Shown here: piece by piece, positions 10,548 to 22,300 of the stretch
Layout of the letters: each line of letters opens with the position of its first letter
Numbering within the stretch: the first letter of the stretch is position 1
DNA from: Oasisia sp. SBJ-2009
Lineage: Eukaryota > Annelida > Polychaeta > Sabellida > Siboglinidae
Length of the DNA stretch: 64,000 bases
Assembly: GCA_964017155.1 (NCBI GenBank)
Contig: OZ024867.1
Span: forward strand, 18,832,089 to 18,896,088
Direction of reading: 5' to 3'
Program-made: the position numbers and the translations under genes
Notes under the pieces: generated by a model
Told to the model about the DNA's origin: nothing
Databases searched by the model: none
The model's input: the letters and a program-made list of their open reading frames with translations, nothing else

Positions 10548-13500
10548 CTGGTATGCAGGTGTTGCACTACCCCAGGTATTGCAATAACTCAGGGAGTTTG
10601 ACGCCGCTGCCATGCACAGTTGTAAACCACTGCCTTGTGGTACAGGTTCTTGACAGAACCGAAGGCTAAGGGAGCAAACCCTACCCAAAAAACCATGTCA
10701 CTGTGGCAGCATCAAGGGCGGTTGATGTATGGAACTCCCAACATCTCTCGACCAGCCACTGCAGGGACAAATAGTGTGCGCCTGTCTTGACATGTTCTTG
10801 CCGGTGTGAGACTTCTATTTGTTCCCCGAGAGAGTGTCGCTAGGAACTTGCAAAAGCCAGCGGTACTTCAACACTTTTTGCTAGCAACTTCCATGAAATG
10901 TACAACTGCACAAAACTCCATACCGGATTCGCCGTCGCCCGGGTTACCAAGGACCGCGCTGCTCGACCTCATCTTCCGTCGACAGTGGAAAATGAGCTAG
11001 GAAGAAGAAGACAAAGAAGACAACTACTGACAATTGGACAATGGAACGTCAGGACTCTCCTCGACCGAGAAGGAGCTAACTGACCAGAAAGACCTACGGC
11101 ACTAGTAGCAATGGAACTTGCCAAATACAACATCGACATCGCCGCCCTATGTGAAACAAGTTTCTCATAGTCTGGTAGTCTCAACGACTTGGAATACTCT
11201 TTCTTCTGGAGTAGCCAACCGAAGGAGAAAGAAGGGAGGCAGGAGTGGGCTTTGCTATCAAGAAGGATATCGTCACAAAGCTGACAGAAATGCCACGGCC
11301 AGTAAGTGACAGAATCATGACGATGAGTCTACCTCTGAGCAAGGACAACTTTGCTACAATTATCAGCGTGTACGCTCCAACAGTGACAAACCCAGATTAA
11401 AAAGGGAGGCCTTCTACAACCAGCTGGCAAGTGTGCTCAGTGGCATCCCACAGATAAGCTACTACTGATAGGAGACTTGAATGCGAAGACAGGAAGAGAA
11501 AATGACAAGTGGCCCTTGGTCATGGGCAAACATGGGATTGGGAAATGCAACTCCAATGACGAACTGGCTCTGTGCTATGAGTTTGAACTGATAGTGACGA
11601 ACACCATGTTCAAGCTGAAGGATGAACGCAAGACCACCTGGATGCATCCACAGTACCCGAGTCATGCGTGGAGCAAACTGCTGGACCGATCACCAGATGC
11701 TGAGGTCAAACGCGGCTTTCAGAATATGACAAAAGCACAACAGGCAAGGGACAAGTAAGCCGACCAAGCTGAACATTGCAAAACTAAGTACCACCAGCCA
11801 TAGGGAGAGTCTTGAGCACGATATGGACAGTGCTCTCGCCCATTGGGAGGAGAAGGAAAACTCAACACCAGACGAGGAATGGGCTGCTCTGCAGCAGGGC
11901 GTGTACAACATAGCCAAGACATATCTTGGCAAGCCAGAGAGAAAACACCAGGACTGGGTCGACCCAAACGACCAGGAGCTACATAATGTTATGAGCAGAA
12001 GAGACCAAGCCCCTCAGAGAGTGTTGCAAAGCAGGAGCACTAGGTCCACCACGGCAGCATATAAATATGCCTGCAGATTGCTACAAAAACACATGCGTGC
12101 ACTGAAGTCAGACTGGTGGGAAAGGAAGGCAGTGGAGCTGCAGAGAGCTGCAGACAGTAACAACATGAAGGGCTTCTACAATGGACTGAAGGAGGTGTGG
12201 GGACCCAAAAAGAAGGGACCCGTTCAACTGAAATCAACATATGAAATGGAGACCTTCTCTGACAACAAGAGAGTTGTGGCAAGATGGAGTGATCACTTCC
12301 AGAAGCTACTCAACGTCCCTGTCGACATATATCACGAAGCTCTGGACAACATCCCGCAGTGCATTATCAAGACAAGCCTCGATGAGATTCCAAGTATGGA
12401 TGAGATGGCTAGAACAATCGCTGGCCTGAAAGATGGCAAAGCACCTGGAGGAGATGGAATTCCTGCATAAGTATGGAAGCACGGAGGAGACAATCTGTTC
12501 AGGAGACTGCACCAACTAATCACCAATGCCTGGGAGGGGGTTCTCTGCCACAAGCATGGAAGGATGCCAGCATTGTAACCATCTACAAGAAAGGTGATCG
12601 AACAGACTGGGAACTATAGAGGAATCTCACTCCTTTCCATAGCAGGCAAGATCTTCGCCAGGATCCTCCTCAACAGATCATCTACCCACATAACACCAGA
12701 TGTAGTCCCGGAGACACAATGTGGCTTCAATGGTAACCGGAGCACCGTGGATATGATATTTTGTCTACGACAACTACAAGAATAGTGCATTGAGCAGGAC
12801 CGACCACTGTACATGGTATTTGTCGATTTCAGTAAGGCGTTCGATACAGTTGGGAGGACGGGGCTATGGCAGCTACTGCATACTACTGTATGGCTGCCCA
12901 GAGAAGTTCACAACAATGATCGATGCACTACATACTGGAATGATGGTGTATGTTAGTGTTGGAGTGGAAGTCTCGGAACCATTCAGTGTCACAAATGGGG
13001 TCAAGCAAGGTTGTGTACTGGCCCCCACGCTCTTCTACATCTTCATATCAGCAATGCTCGACGAGGCTTTCCGTGTCATGGGGGATGGCATTTACATACA
13101 GTCCAGACAGAGCGCTGACCTATTCAACGTCGCAGACTGCAAACCAAAGACCAAGACTACTCGGATACTGATGAGAGAGCTGCTATTCGCAGATGACCGT
13201 GCACTGGTTGCACACTCTGCTGAAGTGATGCGGAAAATAGTGGATGCTTTCTCCGATGCGTCAAAGAAGTTCGGTCTGAAGATTAACGTCAAGAAGACCG
13301 AGGTGCTGCACCAACCCAACTCTACAAGAACCCGAAAGGAGGATATCATAGTAGATGGAAATAAGCTGAATTATGTTCTGGAATTCACCTACCTCGGAAG
13401 CTTTATATCAAGTGATGGATGCATTGATGATGAAATACAGAGGAGGATGCCCAAGGCTAGTGCATCTTTCGGCCGACTAGGCCAGAGACTCTGAAACAAC

Positions 13501-13979
13501 CACCATGTGTCCAGGCGGATTAAAGGCAATATATACCGTGCAATTGTGCTGTCCACCCTCCTATACGGAGCTGAGGCCTGGACAGTATACATGTGAAAAA
13601 GATGTATGCCTTCATGATGCGACATCTGTGTTCGATCATGAAGATAACCTGGATGGACAAAGTGACAAACAAGGACATTCTTGAACGGATAGGGCTGCCA
13701 TATATGGAAGATCTCCTGATCAGAAAGAATGGACTGGACACCTCATGAGGATGTCACCAGATAGGCTACCGAAGCAGGTTCTCTACTTTCAACTGTCTTC
13801 TGGTCACAGAAAGAGAGGGCGCCCTCGTCTCCGATTCAAGGATACCATCAAGATAAACATGAAGATGAGAGACATAAAGGTCGACTCATGGACATCACTC
13901 TGACAGCAGAGAGACACATGGAGAGCAAAAGTCAAGTGATGGAAGCAGTCTTTGTCGCTTCGCGACCGACAGCTTGATG
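10548..13979 (+). mobile_element. Full-length APE-type LINE with exact 15-bp target duplication
   Basis: The identical 15-mer AAGTGATAATTAACA at 10533-10547 and 13980-13994 flanks a 3,432-base element inserted in the NLR-type gene intron. The 5' leader (10548-10900) is non-coding. Endonuclease, RT and a C-terminal region follow in several frames. The 3' end is ...CGACCGACAGCTTGATG, with no poly-A. A second, 5'-truncated copy of the same family occurs at 54120-54411 on the other strand and ends in the same TGATG. Clade assignment (L1/RTE/CR1-type APE LINE) is uncertain. Confidence 0.88.
11020..13900 (+). pseudogene. LINE endonuclease-reverse transcriptase ORF, frame-broken
   Basis: Pieces of one protein appear in successive frames. 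The endonuclease start is at about 11030 (IGQWNVRTLLD) and further parts lie at 11120-11760 (ALCETSFS, LLIGDLNAKTGREN). The linker and the region before RT are at 11823-12470 (AGLKDGKAPGGDGIPA). RT blocks follow at 12600-13490: NYRGISLLSIAGKI, then FVDFSKAFDTV (in a different frame), VKQGCVLAPTLF, and the catalytic pair in LLFADDRALVAHS (FADD), then GLKINVKKTEV. The C-terminal part (13500-13900) is again frame-shifted (LLYGAEAWTVY, GHLMRMSPDRLP). At least five frame changes plus stops make this copy non-functional, although the 15-bp target duplication is still exact. Confidence 0.85.
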
Positions 13980-14139
13980 AAGTGATAATTAACAAGTACA
14001 CAGTTTTTTCCTGTTCGTTTGTTAATTAAGTTATGTCAATTTCTGTTAGTCAAGTAAATTAGTTGTATATTAATGTAGTCTTTGTAAGTTAATTTTCCAC
14101 ATGAACGTACAGAATAAAGGTTTTTGTTGATATTTTCAG

Positions 14140-14260
14140 ATAACACGTGCTCTTGACTTCATTAGCGAACATGAAGATCTCAGCCATAAGTTCAAAGATG
14201 ACATCGAGCTTCTGAAAACAAAAATGGGCGAACTTGAAAAAAGAGTGAAAAAGATAGAAG
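14140..14260 (+). CDS. NLR-type gene exon E: coiled-coil linker
   Basis: The acceptor is TTGATATTTTCAG and the donor is AAG/GTAAAA; 121 bases, phase 0 to phase 1. It encodes about 40 residues (ISEHEDLSHKFKDDIELLK, TKMGELEKRVKKIE) with heptad-like spacing of Leu/Ile/Val and dense Lys/Glu, so a coiled coil is likely. Phase matches exon D upstream and exon F downstream. Confidence 0.75.
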
Positions 14261-15589
14261 GTAAAACAATTTACTGTTTTAGACTGTTTCATAAATGACA
14301 ATGTTCTGTTTTATTTAATGAAGGTATAAACAGTGCCGTCACATTCGCCCGTGTCTGTTAGTCGTGCAGCTCAAATGATGATGCAAACTTTGTTCAGAGC
14401 AGTCGAAATATTTGCCCATTTTTACGCAGTAGTAAGCATCCAGGCAGACTACTGGTGTATGTTCGTATCATATCAATTACTTTTACAAGAAGGAATACAA
14501 AAATGTTATGTTGTCAACACAGATAACTGCCAGTATATGATATACCTGATACATGGAAACATAATTTCTTTTTCAATAATTATTTCTCTTAGCATAATTT
14601 TGATTTGATTTTTTACTCAAAGTAATCTAATGTAATATAGCCTTACATTTATTTATTTATTAACATGACAATATAGGGCAATGTCATACTGCCATATCCG
14701 TTGCACTAGGCATGTGCTTGAGCAGCTGTACTTGAATATAATTGTTTTAAAATGCACGACGAGGAGGCTGCATGATGCAAGCAGAACAACTCACCTGACT
14801 GATTAATAGTCCATCTCTCGCCCGGTTGAGTAACTTCACTGAGAAGACAGTCTGGTGGCTTAGTTAACTTTTGAATGTTATCCGCTTGAGGGGCTTAGAA
14901 GTGCTGCCACCTCGTGGATCGAGGCTAATCCTGCCATAATTGCTGCTATATGAACAGCTGCAAATTAGTATTTCTGTAATGTTAGTTTTTAGTTCATAGT
15001 TGGCTTGAGAGCCAATCAGCGTCCCTACCTTATTCTGAGGTAAGATCGCCCTGGTGGCAACATTGGCAGAGCATTAAAAACACAGGCAAATGTCAGAGTC
15101 TAAAAAGTGCTGCCACCTCGTGGATCCTGGGTAATCGAAGTTACCTGATTTGTTATTGGTGGCGCCGGAAGACCACCTGGCGACAGTATTCATACTGTCT
15201 ACTTGATACCAACAGCAGCGGACTGGGATAAAATGTACATTTCTAACAATCAGCTGGTCAAAATATACATTACCTGTTAATAATAAATCATTCTTAGCAT
15301 CCTGCATTGTAAAAGTTCACCTTCAGACGGCGAGTGCTAGATCAGCGATATGTTCATAAAATAATGTCATTTTTAACGAAGTATATATACTAATTATAGT
15401 AAACATTGATGAGTCAACTATGTGGCTCACTGACCTGGTCAAGTCCACTGATTTTGCCCGTCATCCAAAATTGCCGTGGGGCCGTGATGTCTATTTTTGG
15501 GCAATTTGGTCACGGGGCAATTATGCCAACGTAGGCCAGCGGTGAGTCGGTACAATTTAAATAACCGTGACGTGCTTCTTTCCAAACAG

Positions 15590-15652
15590 AGGAACAGACT
15601 GGCCTGGGACGTCGGATGGTTGACATAGAAACTAAACAGAAAGAAGACAAAG
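15590..15652 (+). CDS. NLR-type gene exon F: short linker
   Basis: The acceptor is TCTTTCCAAACAG and the donor is AAAG/GTAAAT; 63 bases, phase 1 to 1. It encodes EEQTGLGRRMVDIETKQKED with the split Gly/Glu codons at both ends. Small phase-1 exons like this and exon G extend the helical linker. On sequence alone it could be a chance open segment, but both splice sites and phase fit. Confidence 0.6.
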
Positions 15653-15843
15653 GTAAATCAGATGTGACATGCTGTGTCTGCTGTGTACGTAGCTGTAGGT
15701 GGAACAGTTACTCAATGATTATACATACATTTGACAGTGTTTGACAATACTGCATTGTTATACATATGATCGATACATCTGACTCAAAAATGTGTTGTTC
15801 AGTCCCAACCAAGCACGTCGTGTAGCTGATAGCTGCCAACATC

Positions 15844-15845
<2 letters not shown>

Positions 15846-15941
<96 letters not shown>

Positions 15942-16011
15942 TATATACTGCCCCAAATGCGTACCATTGCAGGTATTGTTGCAACAGTATAATATGTTAA
16001 CACTTCGAGGA

Positions 16012-16061
<50 letters not shown>

Positions 16062-16165
16062 GCGTGTGCGTGTGCGTGTGCGTGTGCATGTGCGCCTGTG
16101 TGTGTGCGTGCGTGCGTGTGTGTCTGTGTGTGTGTGTGCGCGCGCGTGTGTGTGTGTGAGTGTGT
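15846..16165. repeat. (TA)n and (GT)n microsatellites
   Basis: A (TA)n array at about 15847-15948 and a (TG)n/(TGCG)n array at about 16014-16165, separated by 65 unique bases, directly before the 5' LTR of the Ty3/gypsy element. Confidence 0.95.
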
Positions 16166-16233
16166 AGCAATGAATATTCACTTTGATTAAAATATATTTG
16201 TATTTATATTTAAATGAGGACACTGGTTTTTTA

Positions 16234-17257
16234 TGTAGGGATTTTTCAGCGATAACGATTATAATTATAAGTATATATATATGTATGCATGTATGTATGT
16301 GCATATTATGATATATATCTATATATATGTAATATATATATATATATATATATATTATCTATGTACCACTGTTTATATATATCTACCACTATTTAGGGCT
16401 ACTAAAGCCATGCAAATACTTATATAATTTTACAAGGAGGGTGTTTACCCAGTTAAGAGACTATAACCAGTATGGAAGGTTTCCTATGCAATTTATATGG
16501 TAATTTTAGGGCCATCTGGCTGAGGCAGAGGACCAACCCTGGTATTTTGGGACGCTACCAGGGGAGGGAAAGTTCACTAGCACTGCAGGCTCGTCTATGC
16601 TAATTTCTAGGGCCATCTGGTTTAAGAAAATGCTCCACTTTATTGTTGTTGGGGAAAACCACAGGGTGCAGAGTCCGCTGGCACCCTGCCAAGATTTCTA
16701 GGGGTAGACGCGCTGGACAAAATATTAGGTAAGGCGTCTAGCGTCTGTCCTCGGGCTACAGTACCACTAGTATAAATAGGGAGTATTTTAATGATTCGAG
16801 GTTGACTACTGGGGCCATTTGTCGGGGAACACACACATACGCTGTTCACCCCGAAACACGCCGCTCCAGAGCGCCCTGTGACAAAGATACTGTCACAGTC
16901 CATTGGGCCGAAAGAAGTTGTGCCGTACGAGGCATATTGTGCTCTGATTGAGGAACCACACCACACCTGTGGGTGAGTTCTTTGCTCCACGCGTGTCAAA
17001 CACGCTGTCAGTACCGTCACATTTGTATTGTGTTTATATTGGTTTAGTTAGTGAAGTATTTTAGTGAGTGTCTTAGATTTGTACTGGTAGGATTTTGATG
17101 TAATAAACTGTAGAAACCTTATATATATTGTTTGTGTTAGACTGGTTAGACTGAGTGAGTGAACGTGTGCCCGAGTCCGCCACTAGACGCCTCCGTGCCG
17201 ACCGCTCGCGCCAAACGATACGATTTGGTGGCGGGGTGTTATCCCGCAAACGCTACA
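16234..17257 (+). repeat. 5' LTR
   Basis: 1,024 bases with TGTAG/CTACA inverted ends. It contains a TATA-like TATAAATAGG at 16771-16780, a GTGAGT donor-like site at 16973-16978 and an AATAAA signal at 17102-17107. This order (promoter, R region, polyadenylation signal) is as expected for an LTR. Minus-strand open frames here are chance. Confidence 0.95.
16771..16780 (+). promoter_or_regulatory. LTR TATA box
   Basis: TATAAATAGG inside the 5' LTR, about 330 bases before the AATAAA signal. It is the best candidate core promoter for the retrotransposon; the same motif recurs in the 3' LTR, where it could drive transcription toward exon G of the host gene. Confidence 0.6.
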
Positions 17258-17260
17258 ATT

Positions 17261-17278
17261 TGGTGGCAGCGGTGGGAT
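17261..17278 (+). promoter_or_regulatory. Primer-binding site for tRNA-Leu
   Basis: TGGTGGCAGCGGTGGGAT begins 3 bases after the LTR end. Its reverse complement ATCCCACCGCTGCCACCA equals the 3' end plus CCA of animal tRNA-Leu(AAG/UAG) as I recall it. All 18 positions match, so tRNA-Leu most likely primes minus-strand synthesis. Confidence 0.85.
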
Positions 17279-17460
17279 TTCGGTAGATAAACCTGACCGT
17301 ATTCCTCTACGTTCCGTAGTAACGGTTTTTGGTTAATCTATCTTGAAAATCTCACTTGAAAGAACTCACACGGGCCGCACGTTTACTTGCTTCAGATAGA
17401 TTAAAGTAGAATAGTTTAGTGAGAAGTTACTTCTCTGGTGGCAGCAAAATATTATATAAC

Positions 17461-19347
17461 ATGTCAACTGTGGGTGATAATTCCCCAGTGATCGAGGACG
17501 AGGATAGTGAAGTTTTGCTAAGGCTACCTGGTAGGATGGACGACGTTATGCAATCCACTGTCAGGTTAGACAGGTCTATAGGAATAGACAGAACAGATAG
17601 GGAGAGGTCATTACAGTTTCTAAGGGATAGAAAGGCTGAGCTAGGTGAGAGGTTGTCCAAACTGAGACAGCAGAAAGAAATGCTGAAATTAGAAGAGCAG
17701 CAATTGAAATTTCAGGAGGAGCAGTTGATGGTAGAAAATAATCAATTAGCCTCTGAAGAAGATTTGCTGCTAAATGAAATTAGTAGATCAGAGCTGGAAC
17801 GGTCAGTACTAAATTTGTTCCCAGAAACTTGCGCTGGTTTGAGTGCAGGAAACCGGGCGCAATCGCTGTTTGAGAACAGGACAGAAACTGTCCAAGTTTT
17901 GCCCAGTCCCCAGGACAAATCTACTCCGATGATTCGTGATACCGTTGCTACCATCCTACAACCTGTAGCGGTTGCACAGAAATTCCAGGCGTGTAAAGCG
18001 CCAGATAACGTTATTTCTGATCCAAGCAGAGATGACACCAATCGTGTTCCGTCCCCTTTGTTTACGGCCTCCTATGCGAGGGTGCCGGCTACAAATCTGC
18101 CAGATTATGTTGGCAGATCGAATGTTGAACCTGTACACGTTACAGAACGCGACATTGATGTTCCATCTCGTATGCGTAACTACGACTGGGCAGTTGGACC
18201 TCAGTCTCAGACACGGGCACCGGCGTCGAGTTACCCTCGTCAGTACCAACCCCCCCGGGGTGTTGATAGTCTGCGACGGCAGCCAATGTTTACATCTTGT
18301 CGGCCAGTGTATGACACTGGTGACCGAGATGGTCAGTGGGTCAACCCAAGTCACCCAGATAGCGGTCTCGTTAATGACCGTTGGGGCCGTAGACATAATG
18401 ACGCCAGTAACAACACCGCAGGTCAAGGGGTGTTCTCAGTGCCAGCAACTCAGATCAATGCCCCAAGACCAAAAAGTCCTGCGTTGTACGATGGAAAAAG
18501 TAGTTGCCGAGACTACCTGGTACAATTCGAGATGGTATCAGAATTAAACCGATGGACCGCAGACACTCGCGCGCTTGAACTGGCTACGAGTTTGCGTGGT
18601 CAGGCACAGGGTGTCTTAAGTGATCTCGAGGCAGCAGACAGGGCTAACTATCCCAAGTTAGTCCGGGCTCTGTTGAATCGCTTCGAGCCGGAATACCAAT
18701 CCGAGGCGTTTCGTGCGCAAATGAAGGCGAGACAGCGCCGGCGCGGCGAACCCCTGGCGGAACTAGCGCAAGATATCAAACGACTTGTGCGAAAGGCTTA
18801 TCCTGAGGCCAGCGTTGATGTTAAGGAGGCGCTTGCCTGCGACGCTTTTACCGATGCCGTGGGAGACTCTGACATGGAGTGGAACATATTCCAAGGAAAA
18901 CCGAAGGGGGTGGATGACGCATTAAGACTGGCGCTTGAATATGAAGCCTTTCAAATGGGCCGATCTCGGAGAGCCGGCCCAAGGTATGCTTTGCGGTCCA
19001 CCAGCCACACTAAGACTGAAGGCAGTAATGTCGGCAGTCAAGACGTTGCAACGCTATTGCAACATATGGCTGAAAGATTATCTTTGGTGGAAACCAAGAT
19101 AGAGCGCCCACATCTATCAGGAGAGCGTGAACACCGCCTTGATCATAAGACGGAGTGGCATAAAACAAATAATTGTCACGAATGCGGTGGTCCTGCGCAT
19201 GGGCGACTTAGTGAGAGATGTCCCATGAGAAGTCGGGCCCCGGAACAAACCAGGCCGAGGAAAACTCCTCCCTGGGTGTCGAGCCCAAAACGAGAGACAC
19301 AGTATGAGTGGCGACAGAACACTCGTAGTTCGGGAAACTGGCATTAG
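17461..19347 (+). CDS. gag: Ty3/gypsy Gag polyprotein
   Basis: A 628-residue frame from the first ATG. Residues about 35-110 form a long Gln/Glu/Lys/Leu-rich coiled coil (ELGERLSKLRQQKEMLKLEE). A disordered, Arg/Pro-rich middle follows. A retrotransposon capsid-type domain lies at about 330-510 (YDGKSSCRDYLVQFEMVSE, LRGQAQGVLSDL, LLNRFEPEYQSEAFRAQMK, RRRGEPLAELAQDIKRL). Near residue 572 there is a zinc knuckle, CHECGGPAHGRLSERC, with spacing CX2CX4HX6C instead of the canonical CX2CX4HX4C. Gag assembles the particle and packages RNA. No in-frame stop or frameshift. The stop codon lies inside the stem of the frameshift signal that leads into pol. Confidence 0.93.
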   Translation: MSTVGDNSPVIEDEDSEVLLRLPGRMDDVMQSTVRLDRSIGIDRTDRERSLQFLRDRKAELGERLSKLRQQKEMLKLEEQQLKFQEEQLMVENNQLASEEDLLLNEISRSELERSVLNLFPETCAGLSAGNRAQSLFENRTETVQVLPSPQDKSTPMIRDTVATILQPVAVAQKFQACKAPDNVISDPSRDDTNRVPSPLFTASYARVPATNLPDYVGRSNVEPVHVTERDIDVPSRMRNYDWAVGPQSQTRAPASSYPRQYQPPRGVDSLRRQPMFTSCRPVYDTGDRDGQWVNPSHPDSGLVNDRWGRRHNDASNNTAGQGVFSVPATQINAPRPKSPALYDGKSSCRDYLVQFEMVSELNRWTADTRALELATSLRGQAQGVLSDLEAADRANYPKLVRALLNRFEPEYQSEAFRAQMKARQRRRGEPLAELAQDIKRLVRKAYPEASVDVKEALACDAFTDAVGDSDMEWNIFQGKPKGVDDALRLALEYEAFQMGRSRRAGPRYALRSTSHTKTEGSNVGSQDVATLLQHMAERLSLVETKIERPHLSGEREHRLDHKTEWHKTNNCHECGGPAHGRLSERCPMRSRAPEQTRPRKTPPWVSSPKRETQYEWRQNTRSSGNWH

Positions 19348-22300
19348 CTGATGTCGGGGTCCAGACATCAGCTAAGAGACTTGCAGATGAGACCGATAGA
19401 GGAAAGACATCTGAGTATTACGATAGCATGTATGTGACGCTTTCCTTGTATGGCGTCAACGTAAAGTGTTTAGTAGACACTGGGTCGACAATGACTGTTT
19501 TAAAGAAACAGTATTATGACTCACTTCCGGAGGATCAGCGCCCTCCTCTACAAGCCTGCCACGGTAGACTGCGAATGGCAGACGGCAGTGAAGTGTCCGT
19601 CATAGGCCAGGTAGATATATCTGCAGCCATAAATTCGCAGATAATCACGCTGAAAATGTATGTCGCTAACATAGAAGCAGCTGCCATCCTCGGGATGGAT
19701 TTCTTCATAAATCATGGTTGTGTGGTTGATATGAGAAAGGGTTATATTTGTATCGATGGAAAATATCACGAATGTCTCAAAACCACCGATAACCGAAAGA
19801 GCGCACGTATTACCCTAAAAGAAACAACGGTTATTCCCCCTCTCAGTGAAATGATTCTGCAGGGAGTAATAACCGAAATGCCGAGTTTCTCAGAGGGCTT
19901 GATAGAGCCTAACATGAAATTCTTGAGATGCAATCGCGTGGTGTTGGCTAAAGCGGTCATAGACCTACACCGGTCAATTGTCCCGCTTCGTGTGCTGAAT
20001 CTAAGCGATCAGCCAACAACCCTCTATCGAAACACTGTCCTTGCGACATGTGAACCGATACAGGCAATTATAGAGTTGCCTCAGGCACAGCGGGTGAGAG
20101 GACTCGCTGTCCAGCCAGACAGCCCAGCTGGCAACGCTACAGAGCCAGACGCTCCATCTGGGTTGCCTAATCACCTGAGGGCAATGTGGGAGGCTATCCC
20201 GGATAGTCTGACCAGACAGCAGCGGGTGGTAATCGAGCGACTATTAGTGAAGCACGCGACTGTCTTTGCTAAGTCTAGTGATGACATGGGGCGAACTAAT
20301 GTCGCCACTCACAAGATAAACACAGGAGACGCCGCTCCTGTCAAGCAGCCCCCGAGACGAGTTGCCTTGGCACTTAGGGCCGAAGCTGAGGCCGAGGTTA
20401 ACCGTATGTTAGACATCGGTGTAATCCGACCCTCAGTCAGTCCATGGGCTGCTCCTGTCGTGTTGATTAGAAAGAAAGACCAGTCGGTGCGATATTGCAT
20501 CGACTACCGTCGTCTAAATAGTCTCACCGTCAAAGACAGCTATCCTCTGCCGCGAATCGACGATTCGTTGGAGGCTCTCCAGGGTGCGCATTTCTTCTCC
20601 ACAATAGACTTGTTCTGTGGGTATTGGCAGGTCGCCATGGATCCTCAAGATGCGAAGAAGACCGCTTTCTGCACTAGTAATGGCGGACTGTATGAATTCA
20701 CAGTCATGAGCATGGGCTTGGTATCGGCTCCGGCCACATTCGAGCGCTTGATGGAACGAGTGTTAGCGGGGTTACACTGGAAGACATGTCTTGTCTACCT
20801 CGATGACGTGATTGTGTTCAGTACCACATTTGAAGAGCATGTATCTAGGCTAGACGATGTCCTGGTATGTATCGGCCAAGCCGGCTTAAAGATATCCCCA
20901 AAGAAGTGCAGCCTCTTCCAAGAGAAAGTAAACTTTTTGGGGCATGTCGTTTCTAAGCAAGGAATTTCCACCGATCCGACGAAGGTAGCTGCTGTGAGAA
21001 ACTGGAAAACCCCTTGTAACGTTCGTGAGGTTCGTAGTTTCCTTGGGTTATGCAGCTACTACAGGAAATTCGTGGGGGGGTTCGCCGACATAGCCAGGCC
21101 ATTGCATCGCCTGACTGAAGCGGAAAGACTGTTTGTTTGGTCCAGCGACTGTCAGCAGTCGTTCGAGACACTAAAAAACAAGCTGACCTCCGCACCCATC
21201 CTAGGATATCCGGTGTCACGAACTCCGTATGTCTTAGATACAGATGCCAGCGGAGTAGGACTCGGCGCTGTGTTGTCCCAGGTGCAGGACGGGGTTGAAC
21301 GAGTCATATCCTATTACAGTCGTGTCCTGACGAAGGAAGAGCGTCGCTACTGTGTCACCCGGCGGGAACTGCTGGCCGTCGTTGAGGCTGTGAAACATTA
21401 CCATCATTATGTTTACGGAACCGCCACTAAAGTGCGCACTGACCACGGGGCGCTCAGATGGTTAATGGGGTTTAAGAATCCCGAGGGACAGATGGCTCGT
21501 TGGTTGGAAGTCTTAGGGACTTACAATTTAGAGATACAACATCGCCCCGGTAGACAACACGGTAACGCTGACGCACTTTCTCGGCGTCCTTGTGAGTCGT
21601 GCGATTACTGTGAGCGACGCGAGAGCGAGGAACAAAAGGCGAGAAGTGAAGCTAACTGTGGTTGTTCCTGTCATGATGACAAACCGCAGACAAACATTGA
21701 CGAGTGTCAAGTTCGTGCTGTAGGAGGTCAGGATCAGAGAAACAGTGCGGATGGCGACCCACCACCTGAACCATATACACTTGGGCAGAACTGGGTAGAA
21801 CCATGGTCTCGCGAGAATCTGCGTGACTGGCAACGTAACGACCTGGACATTAGCAAAGTGTTGGGTTGGAAACAGGAGGGACGTCGTCCAGACTGGTCGG
21901 AAATGCGTGCAGAAGGGAGTTTCTTGCGACGCTACTGGTCTAGGTGGAATGAAATGGAGGTTCATAATGGAATCTTGTACAGGCGTTGCGGTATTGACGG
22001 ACAGCCAGAGCTTAAGCTGCGGCTAGTGGCTCCGAGGGAGGTCCGGGATGTGTTGTTCAAACATATCCATCAGAGCAGAATGGCAGGGCATTTCGGAGTG
22101 AAGAAAACTCTGTTTAACGTCAAACTCAGGTTTTGGTGGGCCGATGTAGTAGCTGACGTAACTAGGTGGTGTCACGAATGTCGCCAGTGCCAGTTCCGGA
22201 ACGTGCGCACTGGTCGTAGTAGGGCCGCCTTGAGACAAGATCCTGTGGGATCGCCACTCGAGCGCATTGCAATGGACATTCTGAGTCTGCCTGTCGAATC

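Noticed and set aside
16640..17020. 126-residue minus-strand ORF, identical in both LTRs (also 24984-25364)
   Set aside because: Identity follows from LTR identity. The frame runs antisense to the LTR promoter, and no domain is recognisable.
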